Part shown: piece by piece, positions 9,299 through 17,043 of the stretch
Position numbering within the stretch: the stretch's first letter is position 1
How the letters are laid out: each line of letters begins with the position of its first letter
DNA from: an uncultured Acidimicrobiales bacterium
GTDB taxonomy: Bacteria; Actinomycetota; Acidimicrobiia; Acidimicrobiales; SZUA-35
Length of the DNA stretch: 34,658 nucleotides
Direction of reading: 5' to 3'
Assembly: GCA_938009905.1 (NCBI GenBank)
Contig: CALLGK010000120.1
Span: 1 to 34,658, forward strand
Made by a program: the position numbers and the translations under genes
The notes under the pieces: generated by a model
The model's input: the letters and a program-made list of their open reading frames with translations, nothing else
The model's database searches: none
Told to the model about the DNA's origin: nothing

Positions 9299-9610
9299 TC
9301 AGGCGTTGCCCTCTGAGAGGTCGTTGATCGCGGCCAGAACCTTGTCGCGAAGACCGGCCGGCATCTCGGTTTTGGAGCGCTGGCTGACGACCTTCTGCAG
9401 ATCGTCGTGGAACTCGAAGGCGTGGAGGCAGTGCCCACAATCGTCGAGATGCGACTTGATCAGTGCACGCTTTGCGTCGTCGATCTCGCCGTCGAGGTAG
9501 CCGTACAGGTCTTCAACAGCCTCAAGGCAGCTCATCGTCGAAGATGCGCCCGTGCCGCTGCAGTCTGCGCCGTCTTGTGCGGCGTCGTTTGGCGTGTCGT
9601 CGGTGGTCAT
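9299..9610 (-). CDS. rsrA: Zinc-containing anti-sigma factor (RsrA / mycothiol-system type)
   Basis: SCLEAVEDLYGYLDGEIDDAKRALIKSHLDDCGHCLHAFEFHDDLQKVV: HxxxCxxC ZAS signature; next to an ECF sigma gene. Confidence 0.85.
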   Translation of the reverse strand: MTTDDTPNDAAQDGADCSGTGASSTMSCLEAVEDLYGYLDGEIDDAKRALIKSHLDDCGHCLHAFEFHDDLQKVVSQRSKTEMPAGLRDKVLAAINDLSEGNA

Positions 9611-9650
9611 GAGAGATCAGTGAGGTGAGGCAACAGGTTGGGAGGCCGGA

Positions 9651-10202
9651 CTAGACGAGTCCTCGGGATGCCGCGAACTCATACAACTCCTTCTGGAGCG
9701 CTTTTCTTCCGCGATGCAGCCGACTCATCACAGTTCCGATCGGAATGTCGAGAATCTCGGCGATTTCTTTGTAGGCAAACCCCTCGACGTCGGCCAGCAA
9801 AACTGCCATCCGATAGTTCTCGGGAAGCGCCTCGACGGCGTCGACCACTTCGGCTTCGGAGAACGTCTGCAGGAGTTCGTCCTCAGCGCTTTGACCGAAG
9901 TCGGACCCGTCGGCGAGCCGTCGATAGAGGTAGAAGTCTTCGAGGTCGTCGAGATCGGTCTCGTCGACCCGGCGCTGCTTGGCTCTGAACCGATTGATGT
10001 TGGTGTTGGTCAGGATGCGAAACAGCCACGCCCGAAGGTTGGTTCCCTCGGTGAATCCGCCATAGGCCCGATACGCCTTCAGGTACGTCTCTTGGACGAG
10101 GTCTTCGGCGTCGGCCTGATTGCCGGTGAGACGTCGTGCTGTTGAAAACAGCGATGCCATAAACGGTTCGGCATCCTCCACAAACGTCGCTTGGTCGGCC
10201 AC
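9651..10202 (-). CDS. sigR: ECF RNA polymerase sigma factor, SigR/SigH type
   Basis: [51 protein letters not shown] and [47 protein letters not shown] at 10202 is a likely start; ORF open to 10328. Confidence 0.88.
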   Translation of the reverse strand: MADQATFVEDAEPFMASLFSTARRLTGNQADAEDLVQETYLKAYRAYGGFTEGTNLRAWLFRILTNTNINRFRAKQRRVDETDLDDLEDFYLYRRLADGSDFGQSAEDELLQTFSEAEVVDAVEALPENYRMAVLLADVEGFAYKEIAEILDIPIGTVMSRLHRGRKALQKELYEFAASRGLV

Positions 10203-10231
10203 AAAACCGAACCTACCCCACTCCCCACCAG

Positions 10232-10345
10232 AACTGGCACCGACCGCGCCCAACACCGGCCCAAAACCGTTCCAAATCACCCGCGCGATTTCCCGGTGAT
10301 CGCAACTGGCACCAAACCGGCGCGACACCCACGCAAAACCGTGCC
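10232..10345. repeat. Diverged 42-bp direct duplication (72-bp period) upstream of sigR
   Basis: 10232-10273 aactggcaccgaccgcgcccaacaccggcccaaaaccgttcc vs 10304-10345 aactggcaccaaaccggcgcgacacccacgcaaaaccgtgcc, 32/42 identical by hand. A third, inverted core gtgccagttc lies at 10341-10350. Confidence 0.6.
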
Positions 10346-10416
10346 AGTTCGAGGTGGGGCAGGTGTCGGAAATGGCGGCGGGCCGCTTCGGATCGCACGA
10401 TAAGATTTGGCGGTCC

Positions 10417-10492
10417 GCCCGGATAGCTCAGTCGGCAGAGCGTCTCACTCGTAATGAGAAGGTCCCGAGTTCAATTCTCGGTCCGGGCTCCA
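10417..10492 (+). tRNA. tRNA-Thr (anticodon CGT), CCA encoded
   Basis: GCCCGGA acceptor / TCCGGGC; D-loop TAGCTCAGTCGGCAGAGC; anticodon stem TCTCA-CTCGTAA-TGAGA; GGTTCAATTC-type T-loop; 3' TCCA. Confidence 0.95.
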
Positions 10493-10537
10493 ACAGGCCA
10501 GGTCCACGTCGAGTCGTGCCTGCCACCTGCCGATTCA

Positions 10538-10557
10538 ACCCCCAATCTGAGGGGGGT
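10538..10557 (+). terminator. Stem-loop downstream of tRNA-Thr
   Basis: ACCCCC-AATCTGAG-GGGGGT, followed by a further CCCCC run at 10571-10575. Confidence 0.4.
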
Positions 10558-10580
10558 AACGTGCTACCGTCCCCCACGGG

Positions 10581-10970
10581 ATGCGGCAGATTCTGAGATC
10601 GATCTACTCAGCGATCACAAAGAAGACCGTTCGCCAGTCGGGTACACCGACCGACCCACAGCGGCGGGCGTTGATTGACCGCGCCGTCGAATGCGCCAAG
10701 CAACAGCAGACGCCGACACCGTTGACGTCGCAGCGTCGACCAGACGCACTCATCGAAGTGCGATATGCCAACGGCGATCTCGTGCTGTTCTGCGGACCAG
10801 GTCGACGGGGCGAGGATCGCTTTCAGCGAGAGTTCGAGCTCAATCCAGAGGCGGTGAGAACTGGTCGAATCAAGGTTGGATCGCCGCCTCCGCCGATGAT
10901 TGCGTGGACAAGTGAACGGCTGATCGCCTTCATCGAGACCAACTGTCCCGACGGCAACGATGCCGACTAG
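10581..10970 (+). CDS. Hypothetical protein (129 aa)
   Basis: Complete ORF with a mid-region of alternating hydrophobic/charged residues (ALIEVRYANGDLVLFCGPG); stop codon lies inside the tandem repeat; no family recognised. Confidence 0.5.
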   Translation: MRQILRSIYSAITKKTVRQSGTPTDPQRRALIDRAVECAKQQQTPTPLTSQRRPDALIEVRYANGDLVLFCGPGRRGEDRFQREFELNPEAVRTGRIKVGSPPPPMIAWTSERLIAFIETNCPDGNDAD

Positions 10971-11050
10971 CAACGATGCCGACTAGCAACGATGCCGACT
11001 AGCAACGATGCCGACTAGCAACGATGCCGACTAGCAACGCTGCCGGCTGA
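10955..11050. repeat. 16-bp tandem repeat, 5 perfect copies plus 1 degenerate
   Basis: Unit CAACGATGCCGACTAG at 10955, 10971, 10987, 11003, 11019; degenerate copy CAACGCTGCCGGCTGA at 11035-11050. Confidence 0.97.
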
Positions 11051-11074
11051 GCGAAGCCATGCCTCGAGTAACAG

Positions 11075-11431
11075 CTAGGCGGACTGGCGAGGGCCGAGCA
11101 CGCAGAACTCGTTGCCTTCCGGGTCGGTCAACACCACCCACGGCACGTCGCCTTGCCCGACGTCGACTCGCGAGGCCCCCATGCCGATGAGCCGCTCGAC
11201 CTCTGCGTCCTGATCGTCTGGGCGCAGATCGATGTGGAGGCGGTTCTTCTGCTGCTTGGCCTCATCCACCGGCAAGAACAAGATCCCTGGCAAACGATCG
11301 GGCTCTGGCTGAATCTCGAACACCACCGGGCCGTCATCAACGACCACCCACCGCAGCGCCTCACACCACCACTGTCCAAGCGCAGCCGGATCAGCACTGG
11401 CGACAACGACCTGTTCCCATTCCAGACTCAT
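11075..11431 (-). CDS. VOC/glyoxalase-like protein
   Basis: LEWEQVVVASADPAALGQWWCEALRW...FLPVDEAKQQKNRLHIDLRPDDQDAEVERLIGMGASRVDVGQG...VLTDPEGNEFCVL. Confidence 0.85.
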   Translation of the reverse strand: MSLEWEQVVVASADPAALGQWWCEALRWVVVDDGPVVFEIQPEPDRLPGILFLPVDEAKQQKNRLHIDLRPDDQDAEVERLIGMGASRVDVGQGDVPWVVLTDPEGNEFCVLGPRQSA

Positions 11432-11586
11432 CGCCGGACCCTACTTCTCGACCCACGAACGCGAGCCGAATCTCGACGGCCCTCCCTTCGGTAGCGAGTG
11501 CTGATCACGTTGCAGCCCGAGCGGCTACACAGCCCGTTCGCGGGCTCGAAACACTGGGTTCATTCACCACCCGTACTGTCTGATCC

Positions 11587-12348
11587 ATGCCCACGCAGAC
11601 CTACCTCATGCGCATCTGGCTTCCAGATCGTCCGGGTGTTCTGGGTGCGGTGGCAACTCGACTCGGGGCGGTCAAAGGCGATCTCCTCGGGATCGAGGTT
11701 GTCGAACGAGGCGGCGGAATGGTGATCGACGAACTCCTCATCGAACTACCAGACAGCAACGTCATCGACTTGATGATGCGTGAAGTGACGGCCGTCGAGG
11801 GGGTCCGCGTCGAGGACCTCCGCAGCGTCGATGACCGTCGCGATGTCGAGACAGATGCCATCGACGCATGTGCAGCGATTGCCGAGTGGCCACTTATGCA
11901 CCCGGCAACTGTCTCGAGCCTCGCTGAACACATCTGCCACAACGTGGCGGCGGCTCTTCGATGTAGTTGGACGGCGATCATCGACGGGTCGAGTGATCGG
12001 GAGCAGTTCCAAACGGCGGTCGGAGCTGCTCCCGACCCACGATGGCTCGAGGCGTACGTTGCCGGAGCCCGCCACGCAGTCAGCACGGTTGACGCGTGCG
12101 CAGAGGCCGACGCTGAGGTGCTCGAAACCGAGACCGACACGCTCTGCGTCCAGTTGCCTCGTTCGCGCCAGACACTCGTGCTCGGCCGAAACGAGCTCAC
12201 GTTCCGCCGGCGCGATCGCCAGAAGGCCAATGCCATCGCTCGAGTGGCTGATGCCGTGAGCACCCTCCACCAGAACCCCATCTCCCCACCGCCGGATTGG
12301 TGTGTCGAGACAACCAGTTACGACCGTCTCACGACACCAATCCGGTAG
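11587..12348 (+). CDS. ACT-domain protein with C-terminal GAF-like region
   Basis: YLMRIWLPDRPGVLGAVATRLGAVKGDLLGIEVVERGGGMVIDELLIELPD at N-terminus (ACT fold). Confidence 0.75.
   Translation: MPTQTYLMRIWLPDRPGVLGAVATRLGAVKGDLLGIEVVERGGGMVIDELLIELPDSNVIDLMMREVTAVEGVRVEDLRSVDDRRDVETDAIDACAAIAEWPLMHPATVSSLAEHICHNVAAALRCSWTAIIDGSSDREQFQTAVGAAPDPRWLEAYVAGARHAVSTVDACAEADAEVLETETDTLCVQLPRSRQTLVLGRNELTFRRRDRQKANAIARVADAVSTLHQNPISPPPDWCVETTSYDRLTTPIR
12292..12345. terminator. Inverted repeat overlapping the 3' end of the ACT gene, between convergent genes
   Basis: CCGGATTGGTGTGTCGAGAC (12292-12311) vs GTCTCACGACACCAATCCGG (12326-12345), 17/20 pairing, 14-nt loop. Confidence 0.65.
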
Positions 12349-12365
12349 GGCTGGGCAGCCAACCG

Positions 12366-13073
12366 TCAGTGCGTCTGGACGATCCCGTCAAACACCGGAA
12401 AGTCTCCGATGGAGGCCGGTTCGAAGCGCACGAAACGCTTGCCGAGTCGCCACGTTTCGATCCGCCGAGTGAACACCTCGTAGCCCGCCCGATAGGTGCC
12501 ATGGCTCGCCCCCCGATTTTTTGACTCGGCATAGGCGGTGACGTAGCGCACCCCCGGGGCTGCGTCTGCCTTCGCCGCTTCGGTGAGCACATAGTGGCCC
12601 ATCGCCATGAGCCCGAAGCCTCGAAACTTCGGTGAGACCCACGCACCTTCGCCGATGAGCGTGTCCGGACCAAAGCGGAACAGCGGGCCCCAGTAGTCGC
12701 GCACCTTGTCGGCCTGATAGTGGGGAATGAACCACGACAGGTAGGCCGGCTCGCCATCGCTTGTGAGGGCTACGTAGCCCCCATCGAAGCCTGCCTGCCA
12801 CAGCGCGTGACGCCGTTCGAGCAGCTGCTGATCGCGCGGCTCAAGGCCACGCCGGTCAAATACTCGGGCCGCCAGCTCATCATCGAGCGGAGCTGCCGTG
12901 AGGCGGCCAAGACTCGACGTGGGCACCGGATAGCTCCGGGTGAAGTCGCGCCGTAGGCCAATCGACTCGCTCTGAGAGTTCACCCAGTGGCCAACGTCAG
13001 CCCCAACGGCGGAGAACTCGCCTGCGCGCAGTTGCTGCGCTGTCAACGAAAGACGATCAGCCGCTCGACTCAT
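12366..13073 (-). CDS. GNAT-like acetyltransferase
   Basis: LIGEGAWVSPKFRGFGLMAMGHYVLTEAA and YVTAYAESKNRGASHGTYRAGYEVFTRRIETW (GNAT motif A/B-like). ATG at 13073 preferred over 13112. Confidence 0.55.
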   Translation of the reverse strand: MSRAADRLSLTAQQLRAGEFSAVGADVGHWVNSQSESIGLRRDFTRSYPVPTSSLGRLTAAPLDDELAARVFDRRGLEPRDQQLLERRHALWQAGFDGGYVALTSDGEPAYLSWFIPHYQADKVRDYWGPLFRFGPDTLIGEGAWVSPKFRGFGLMAMGHYVLTEAAKADAAPGVRYVTAYAESKNRGASHGTYRAGYEVFTRRIETWRLGKRFVRFEPASIGDFPVFDGIVQTH

Positions 13074-13172
13074 GACGAAAAACCGTAGCCAGCCCCGCGG
13101 CGATGGCAACAACAGGAAATATGAACTTTTGGACCGGGGTTGGGCTCGTGCCGGTGGTCACCCAACTCTCGG

Positions 13173-13649
13173 CTAGGCGGAAATGTGTGCCTCGAGCTTG
13201 TCGAGCGCCATGCCCCAACCCTGCGCACCTGGTGAATCAGCAGGCACACCGACGTGGGTCATCACCATCTTGGTGCCACCGTCTACCTCGGTGAGTTCAA
13301 CGACAACCTGGGTATTCGACGGCGCTCCTTCCGGCATGCCCATGTCGGCCGGGCTCATGACGTTGCCATCTGCGTCAGCCATGGCCTCGGTGTAGACGAA
13401 CCGCTCGTTCTCGACGATCTCTTCAACCTCACCAACAAACCACATCTGCATAGGTCCGTTTGGTGTCTCCATCTCCATACAGACCTTGCGGGCACCGCCA
13501 ACACGCAGGTCCAGCTCTGACACCGGGATCGTCGCGCCCATGGGCCCGTACCACTGAGCGAAGTGCGCCGGGTCGGTCCACATCTGCCAGACAAGGGATG
13601 GTGGTGCACTCACGGTGCGTTCAATCTGCACGGACTTGAAATCGCTCAT
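13173..13649 (-). CDS. SRPBCC / AHSA1-like protein
   Basis: SVQIERTVSAPPSLVWQMWTDPAHFAQWYGPMGATIPVSELDLRVGG...GWGMALDKLEAHI. Confidence 0.9.
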   Translation of the reverse strand: MSDFKSVQIERTVSAPPSLVWQMWTDPAHFAQWYGPMGATIPVSELDLRVGGARKVCMEMETPNGPMQMWFVGEVEEIVENERFVYTEAMADADGNVMSPADMGMPEGAPSNTQVVVELTEVDGGTKMVMTHVGVPADSPGAQGWGMALDKLEAHISA

Positions 13650-14023
13650 GTTCGCTTGCTCTTTCTGGTTTTCGGTCGTTGCACTTCTTCGAGATAGTCG
13701 GCCATGCGGTCGAAGCGGTCTTCCCAGATCGGTCGGTACTGGTCGGTCCAGTCGGCGACGGCGCGCAACGGCTCTGCATTGATCGAACACGGTCGGTATT
13801 GCGCCCGCTGGCCCTGCGTCACAAGACCAGCCTTCTCGAGCACCTTGATGTGACGTGAGACGGCAGGGAGGGTCATGTCGAACGGCTCAGCAAGCTCGTT
13901 CACACTTGCCTCACCTTCCGCGAGCCGCACCAACATGGCCCGGCGGATGGGGTTTGAAAGCGCAGCAAAGGTGGCGCTCAAGCGATCGTCGGCAAGCTCC
14001 CGGTCGATAACTGAAGCAGGCAT
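13646..14023 (-). CDS. ArsR-family transcriptional regulator
   Basis: LSATFAALSNPIRRAMLVRLAEGEASVNELAEPFDMTLPAVSRHIKVLEKAGLV; 4-bp overlap with the AHSA1 gene. Confidence 0.92.
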   Translation of the reverse strand: MPASVIDRELADDRLSATFAALSNPIRRAMLVRLAEGEASVNELAEPFDMTLPAVSRHIKVLEKAGLVTQGQRAQYRPCSINAEPLRAVADWTDQYRPIWEDRFDRMADYLEEVQRPKTRKSKRT

Positions 14024-14026
14024 GAA

Positions 14027-14062
14027 CTTAACCCTACTGTTAATTAACAACTATGTAAAGTA
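14027..14062. promoter_or_regulatory. Candidate ArsR-family operator
   Basis: ACTTAACCCTACTGTTAA|TTAACAACTATGTAAAGT: 36-bp imperfect palindrome (12/18) with perfect core TGTTAATTAACA at 14039-14050, immediately upstream of the ArsR start. Confidence 0.6.
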
Positions 14063-14088
14063 CTTCCTCGACAGACACCAGCGAAGCG

Positions 14089-15111
14089 TTAGTCGACGCG
14101 TGCAGCCGCCAGTTGCTCATCGGCGACTCCGGTCAGATAGCGACGCAGCCGAGCAAGGCCACGATCGTGGCTATACAACTTCTCTCGACCGTCAGGCTCC
14201 ATCCGTTCGAGAAGCGCCCGATCTTGCTCGAGCACGTGCCAGTGCCGATCTTCGAGCCGGTTCTTGTAGAGGAACCGCCACACGTCGCGCTGCCATCCGT
14301 CGATCTCGCAGGTACGCCAGAAGAACACAGACGTCGAACCGTTCGCCGCCGGTGTGTACATCCCGATGATGCCGAAGGTCTTCGCCGGACCACCGGACGG
14401 CGGATACGGAATCTCGAGTCTCATCCACATCACGCCGGTGTCACCGAACTCCGTCCAATCGAAGTTCACGCCCGATTGACCGGTCTTGGCGAACACGAAG
14501 CCATCGTCGGTCTCGCTGAGCGCGAACTCTGCGCTCATCTCACCTTCGCCCATCGAGTGCGACTGGCGGTGCAGGAAGGCGCCGTGCATGGGGTCCATCA
14601 CGTTGTCGGCGATGAGGCGCCAATCACCGGCCCACTCGACATAGCAAAGGAAGTTGCTGAAGCGATCTCCGGTGAGCTGTTCTGGCAAGTCAAGAGGCGG
14701 CACATCCTCCAGATGGGGGTCTGCACTCTTGTAGAGAAAGATCACGCCCGCAGCCTCGGTGGCCGGATACACACGTGTCGGTCGGCTTCCTTCAAGATTG
14801 CAGCCAGGGCTTGCTGGCACCTTGGTGACCACTCCGTCGAAGCGAACCTCGACCCAGTGATACGGGCAGCGAAGACGGTCGTCGAGCACGTCGCCCGCTG
14901 ACAGCGGTGCACCGCGGTGCGGGCAGTAGTCCTCGAGCGCTCGAACGGTGCCAGACGAGTCTCGCCAGATCGCGATGCGAGCCCCGAATCGTCGGATCTC
15001 CTTCACCTCGCCCTCAGCCAACAGCGTGGAGGGCAACACGGCGTACCAACGGTTGGCAACACCCTCGGCAACGAGCTCATCAGCGGAGAGGCTTGCGTTT
15101 GTCGCACTCAT
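14089..15111 (-). CDS. Rieske (2Fe-2S) non-haem iron oxygenase alpha subunit
   Basis: CPHRGAPL...CPYHW Rieske ligands; mononuclear-iron motif DNVMDPMHGAFLH. Confidence 0.92.
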   Translation of the reverse strand: MSATNASLSADELVAEGVANRWYAVLPSTLLAEGEVKEIRRFGARIAIWRDSSGTVRALEDYCPHRGAPLSAGDVLDDRLRCPYHWVEVRFDGVVTKVPASPGCNLEGSRPTRVYPATEAAGVIFLYKSADPHLEDVPPLDLPEQLTGDRFSNFLCYVEWAGDWRLIADNVMDPMHGAFLHRQSHSMGEGEMSAEFALSETDDGFVFAKTGQSGVNFDWTEFGDTGVMWMRLEIPYPPSGGPAKTFGIIGMYTPAANGSTSVFFWRTCEIDGWQRDVWRFLYKNRLEDRHWHVLEQDRALLERMEPDGREKLYSHDRGLARLRRYLTGVADEQLAAARVD

Positions 15112-15353
15112 CGGCCCAGCTCCGCCATCAGCGTCGTGAATCGCGCTGCGGTCCACTGTTCGTTGTCGGGCGGCGGAGGGCCATCGGCGTTCAACCGACC
15201 AACGAGTCCTTCGAGATCGTGCACCCCAGCGGCATAGGCCGACTCGATGGCGTCACCCAGCTGGTTCTCGAACTCGGTTGGTGGCGCTGAGCGACTTTGA
15301 TTTGGCTCGAGATACGGAACCTCAGCCCCGGCAGGTGAAGGTGCGGTGGTCAC
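15108..15353 (-). CDS. Small recombinase-like helix-turn-helix domain protein (81 aa)
   Basis: PYLEPNQSRSAPPTEFENQLGDAIESAYAAGVHDLEGLVGRLNADGPPPPDNEQWTAARFTTLMAELGR; GTG start with upstream AGAGGAG; 4-bp overlap with the Rieske gene. Confidence 0.65.
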   Translation of the reverse strand: MTTAPSPAGAEVPYLEPNQSRSAPPTEFENQLGDAIESAYAAGVHDLEGLVGRLNADGPPPPDNEQWTAARFTTLMAELGR

Positions 15354-15393
15354 GGAGAGCTCCTCTGATGTTGAAGGTTCTGAGTGTGAAGGT

Positions 15394-17043
15394 TCATGGC
15401 ACGGGAACCGGTGGTACGAACGGGACGGGCATGGGGCCGAAGGCGTCGCAGTCGACTTCGATGACCGTTGGACCACCGTCGGCGATCGCCTGCTCCAAGA
15501 CCGCATGGGCCTTGTCTGGCGAGTCGAGGCGACGATGCGGCATCGAGAACGCAGATGCCAAGGCGGCGAAGTCTGGTGTGAAGAGGTCAACACCGCTCCG
15601 ACGGCCGATGTGGGCGTCTTGCAGATTGCGAAGCACCCCGTAGCCGCCGTCGTTGAAGATCAGCACAACCACTGGCAGTTGCTCCTGGGCAAGTGTGGCG
15701 AACTCACCGAGATGCACGGCGAGACCGCCATCACCCACCATCAGTGCGGTCGGCACGTCTGACCGAGCCGTTGCCGCACCAATCGCCATGCCGAGACCTT
15801 GCCCGATGCCGCCTCCTCGGGCATTCACGTTGGTCGTCGGATCGAGTACCGGGAGCAGCCGGTTGCCCCACGCCGACGCCGGAATGGTCACGTCTCGAAC
15901 GAGCGGGGCATCGTCTGGCAGTAGGGATCGCATTGCTCGGCACAGCTCGGCATATGGACCGATGTCGGCTTCGAGCTGTTGGCGCACGCTGACGGCGGTG
16001 TCGCTCGCCACGGCGAGCCAGTCGGATCGATCGCGTTCGCTCAGTCGATCGGTCAGTTCGGCGATCGCAACACCAGCCGTGCCAACCAAGCCAACGTCAC
16101 ACGGGTAGGCGCGGCCAATGGCGGCAGGGTCAACGTCGATCTGCACGTGCGTCGGGGGTAGCCGAAGCTTGTAGTGCCGCGTTTCGTTCGACCGGAAGTG
16201 TGTGCCGATCGACAGCAACACATCGGCTTGGTCAAGCAAGTCTTGGCCCCCTGGGCGGGCGGCGAAGTTGCCGATCACCAGAGGGTCGCCCTCGGGGATG
16301 ATGCCTCGACCGGCGTTGCTGGTGACGAGGGGGATGGCGAACCGTCGGCAGAACTCGGCCACGGCTTCTCGAGCTGGCACCGCTCCCCCGCCAGCCCACA
16401 CCACCGGCCGTTCCGCACCATCGAGCAAGGCAACGGCTTGGTCGAGGTCACCGACGATGGCATCGGGCGAACCGTTGCTGTTTGAACGCGGCCCGCTGTC
16501 AGGTTGCACTGCCGCCGCGTACTGAAGGTCAATCGGGATCTCGACGCTGACCGGCCCGGTCGGCGCGGTGAGCGCCTCAGCAACGGCTCGACGAAACACC
16601 GGGCGGATCTGCGTCGGATCCGTGATGGTGTGCTGCGCCTTGGAAACCGCGGCGAGCATGCGATCTTGCGCCTTGGTCTCGTGGATGACACCACGGCCTT
16701 TGCCGAGATAGCCAGCGTCGATGTTGCCGGTGACGTGCAGCACCCGACTTCCGGCCGTGAGCGCCTCGACAAGCGAACCCGCGGCATTGCCCGCGCCGGT
16801 ACCCGTGCTCGTTACGGCGATTCCGAGCGAGTCGGCGACCCTGCTGTAGCCGTCGGCGGCGTTGACGGCAGTCGCCTCGTGACGGACTGCGGTATAGCGG
16901 CCGGCGGCAACAAGGGCATCAACCAGCGGTTGGTTGTGCACGCTCACGATGCCAAACGCGGCCGCAACATCGTGTGCGGCTGCGATCTCGCAAAGAGTTG
17001 CCGGTGCGGCGGGGGGCGCAGCGGGGGACACGGCTTCAGACAT
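15394..17043 (-). CDS. Thiamine pyrophosphate-dependent enzyme (acetolactate-synthase-like superfamily)
   Basis: HEATAVNAADGYSRV; TPP motif GDGGLAVHLGEFATLAQEQLPVVVLIFNDGGYGVLRNLQ. Confidence 0.92.
   Translation of the reverse strand: MSEAVSPAAPPAAPATLCEIAAAHDVAAAFGIVSVHNQPLVDALVAAGRYTAVRHEATAVNAADGYSRVADSLGIAVTSTGTGAGNAAGSLVEALTAGSRVLHVTGNIDAGYLGKGRGVIHETKAQDRMLAAVSKAQHTITDPTQIRPVFRRAVAEALTAPTGPVSVEIPIDLQYAAAVQPDSGPRSNSNGSPDAIVGDLDQAVALLDGAERPVVWAGGGAVPAREAVAEFCRRFAIPLVTSNAGRGIIPEGDPLVIGNFAARPGGQDLLDQADVLLSIGTHFRSNETRHYKLRLPPTHVQIDVDPAAIGRAYPCDVGLVGTAGVAIAELTDRLSERDRSDWLAVASDTAVSVRQQLEADIGPYAELCRAMRSLLPDDAPLVRDVTIPASAWGNRLLPVLDPTTNVNARGGGIGQGLGMAIGAATARSDVPTALMVGDGGLAVHLGEFATLAQEQLPVVVLIFNDGGYGVLRNLQDAHIGRRSGVDLFTPDFAALASAFSMPHRRLDSPDKAHAVLEQAIADGGPTVIEVDCDAFGPMPVPFVPPVPVP

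Noticed and set aside
10955-11050. Short direct repeats as a CRISPR array
   Set aside because: The 16-bp units are head-to-tail with no spacers and no cas genes nearby; it is a simple tandem repeat.
11531-11546. AGCCCG-TTCG-CGGGCT hairpin between VOC and ACT genes
   Set aside because: Perfect but short; sits between divergent genes where a terminator is not expected; no supporting signal.
13139-13166. GTTGGG...CCCAAC stem upstream of the AHSA1 stop, as terminator
   Set aside because: Only 6-bp arms with a 16-nt loop and no U-tract; not distinguishable from chance in GC-rich DNA.
15354-15593. ORF-track extension of the HTH-like gene
   Set aside because: Overlaps the TPP gene's coding region on the same strand and is Ser/Arg-rich; GTG 15353 has a good RBS.
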